Assembly (NCBI GenBank): GCA_021825785.1
Contig: JAKAGP010000154.1
Coordinates: 1 to 5,371 of the forward strand
Origin: Nitrospirota bacterium
GTDB lineage: Bacteria > Nitrospirota > Thermodesulfovibrionia > Thermodesulfovibrionales > JdFR-88
DNA length: 5,371 nt
Direction of reading: 5' to 3'
Below the pieces are notes generated by a model. The model worked only from the letters and a program-made list of their open reading frames with translations, did not search any database and was not told the DNA's origin. The translations under genes were made by a program, and so were the position numbers. Below, piece by piece: positions 5,154 through 5,371 of this stretch. Each line of letters begins with the position of its first letter. The stretch's first letter is position 1.

Positions 5154-5184
5154 ATAATAACTCAACTGAAGCGGCTTGTCACAA
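5154..5184 (-). promoter_or_regulatory. Tentative SWIB gene promoter
   Basis: On the minus strand TTGTGA (5184-5179) precedes TATTAT (5159-5154) with a long 19-base spacer, giving a leader of about 55 bases to the ATG at 5091. The match is modest and in AT-rich DNA. It lies between the gene and the left end of MITE copy C, so the element does not separate this promoter from the gene. Confidence 0.3.
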
Positions 5185-5198
5185 TAAAATTATTTACA

Positions 5199-5371
5199 GG
5201 ACCTGTCTCAAACTTTATTTCGAAGCGAAAAAGAGCGGAAATCATGGCAGACAATCTCTTCTGGACAGGGGAGAAAAGGGGAAACCGCCCGGAGGCGCAA
5301 CGTCAAAATAGATTCCCGCTTACGACATGCGGGCATGACCTCAAATTCAAGACGTCATGCCCGAGGACCTT
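5199..5371 (+). repeat. MITE-like interspersed repeat, copy C (right end outside window)
   Basis: It begins GGACCTGTCTCAAACT at 5199 and runs to the window end, in the same orientation as copy B. Bases 5245-5371 are identical to 4552-4678 over 127 bases. The first 46 bases differ from copy B at about seven positions. The same stem motifs are present. About 140 bases of the right part should continue beyond the window. Confidence 0.85.

Noticed and set aside
4991..5182. 13-base exact repeat AGCGGCTTGTCAC at 4991-5003 and 5170-5182
   Set aside because: One copy is in coding sequence and the other near the promoter; a match of this size is not rare by chance in a window this long.
4506..5371. 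Composite transposon carrying the SWIB gene
   Set aside because: Neither flanking copy encodes a transposase, copy C is incomplete in the window, and no outer target duplication can be seen.
1..5371. CRISPR array, tRNA or rRNA
   Set aside because: The only repeats are the long MITE copies and short in-gene duplications; there is no regular repeat-spacer pattern and no cloverleaf or rRNA-like stretch was recognised.

Overview
The window is from a bacterium with a Gram-negative envelope: it encodes an exported eight-heme c-type cytochrome and an exported thioredoxin-like protein, and base composition is moderate. A bacterial SWIB protein, a DUF2301-type membrane protein and a hydroxylamine-oxidoreductase-like cytochrome together would fit an anaerobic or sediment lineage such as Desulfobacterota or Nitrospirota. 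That placement is inference; no marker gene is present.

Layout. Bases 1-291 are the right part of a short interspersed repeat with no coding capacity (copy A). Bases 315-1407 carry two minus-strand genes, a periplasmic thioredoxin-like protein followed by a CinA C-terminal-domain (PncC-type) protein. A 119-base divergent region (1408-1526) separates them from a plus-strand octaheme cytochrome (1527-3269), which has an unusual C-terminal tail of about 62 residues made mostly of lysine. Converging on it from the minus strand are a small lysine-rich protein (3912-4145) and a DUF2301-like membrane protein (3305-3907), 4 bases apart. A short plus-strand membrane-protein ORF (4228-4398), and perhaps a 30-codon ORF overlapping its end, diverge from that pair. 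A complete copy B of the repeat (4506-4817), a minus-strand SWIB gene (4816-5091) and the left part of copy C (5199-5371) close the window.

How the parts relate. The thioredoxin-like protein and the cytochrome may act together in the periplasm, for example in thiol handling for cytochrome maturation, but only their divergent arrangement suggests this. The cytochrome belongs to the HAO-like octaheme group, whose members oxidise hydroxylamine or hydrazine or reduce nitrite or hydroxylamine; direction cannot be settled by reading alone. The repeat is a MITE-like element of about 312 bp with 16-bp imperfect terminal inverted repeats and internal stems that compete with one another. Two of its copies sit at the 3' ends of genes, one of them inside a stop codon. 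The points most worth a second look are the polylysine tail, the MITE family, the thioredoxin-fold protein with Cys at the expected cis-proline position, and the unlisted small membrane ORF. No complete new multi-gene system can be claimed.
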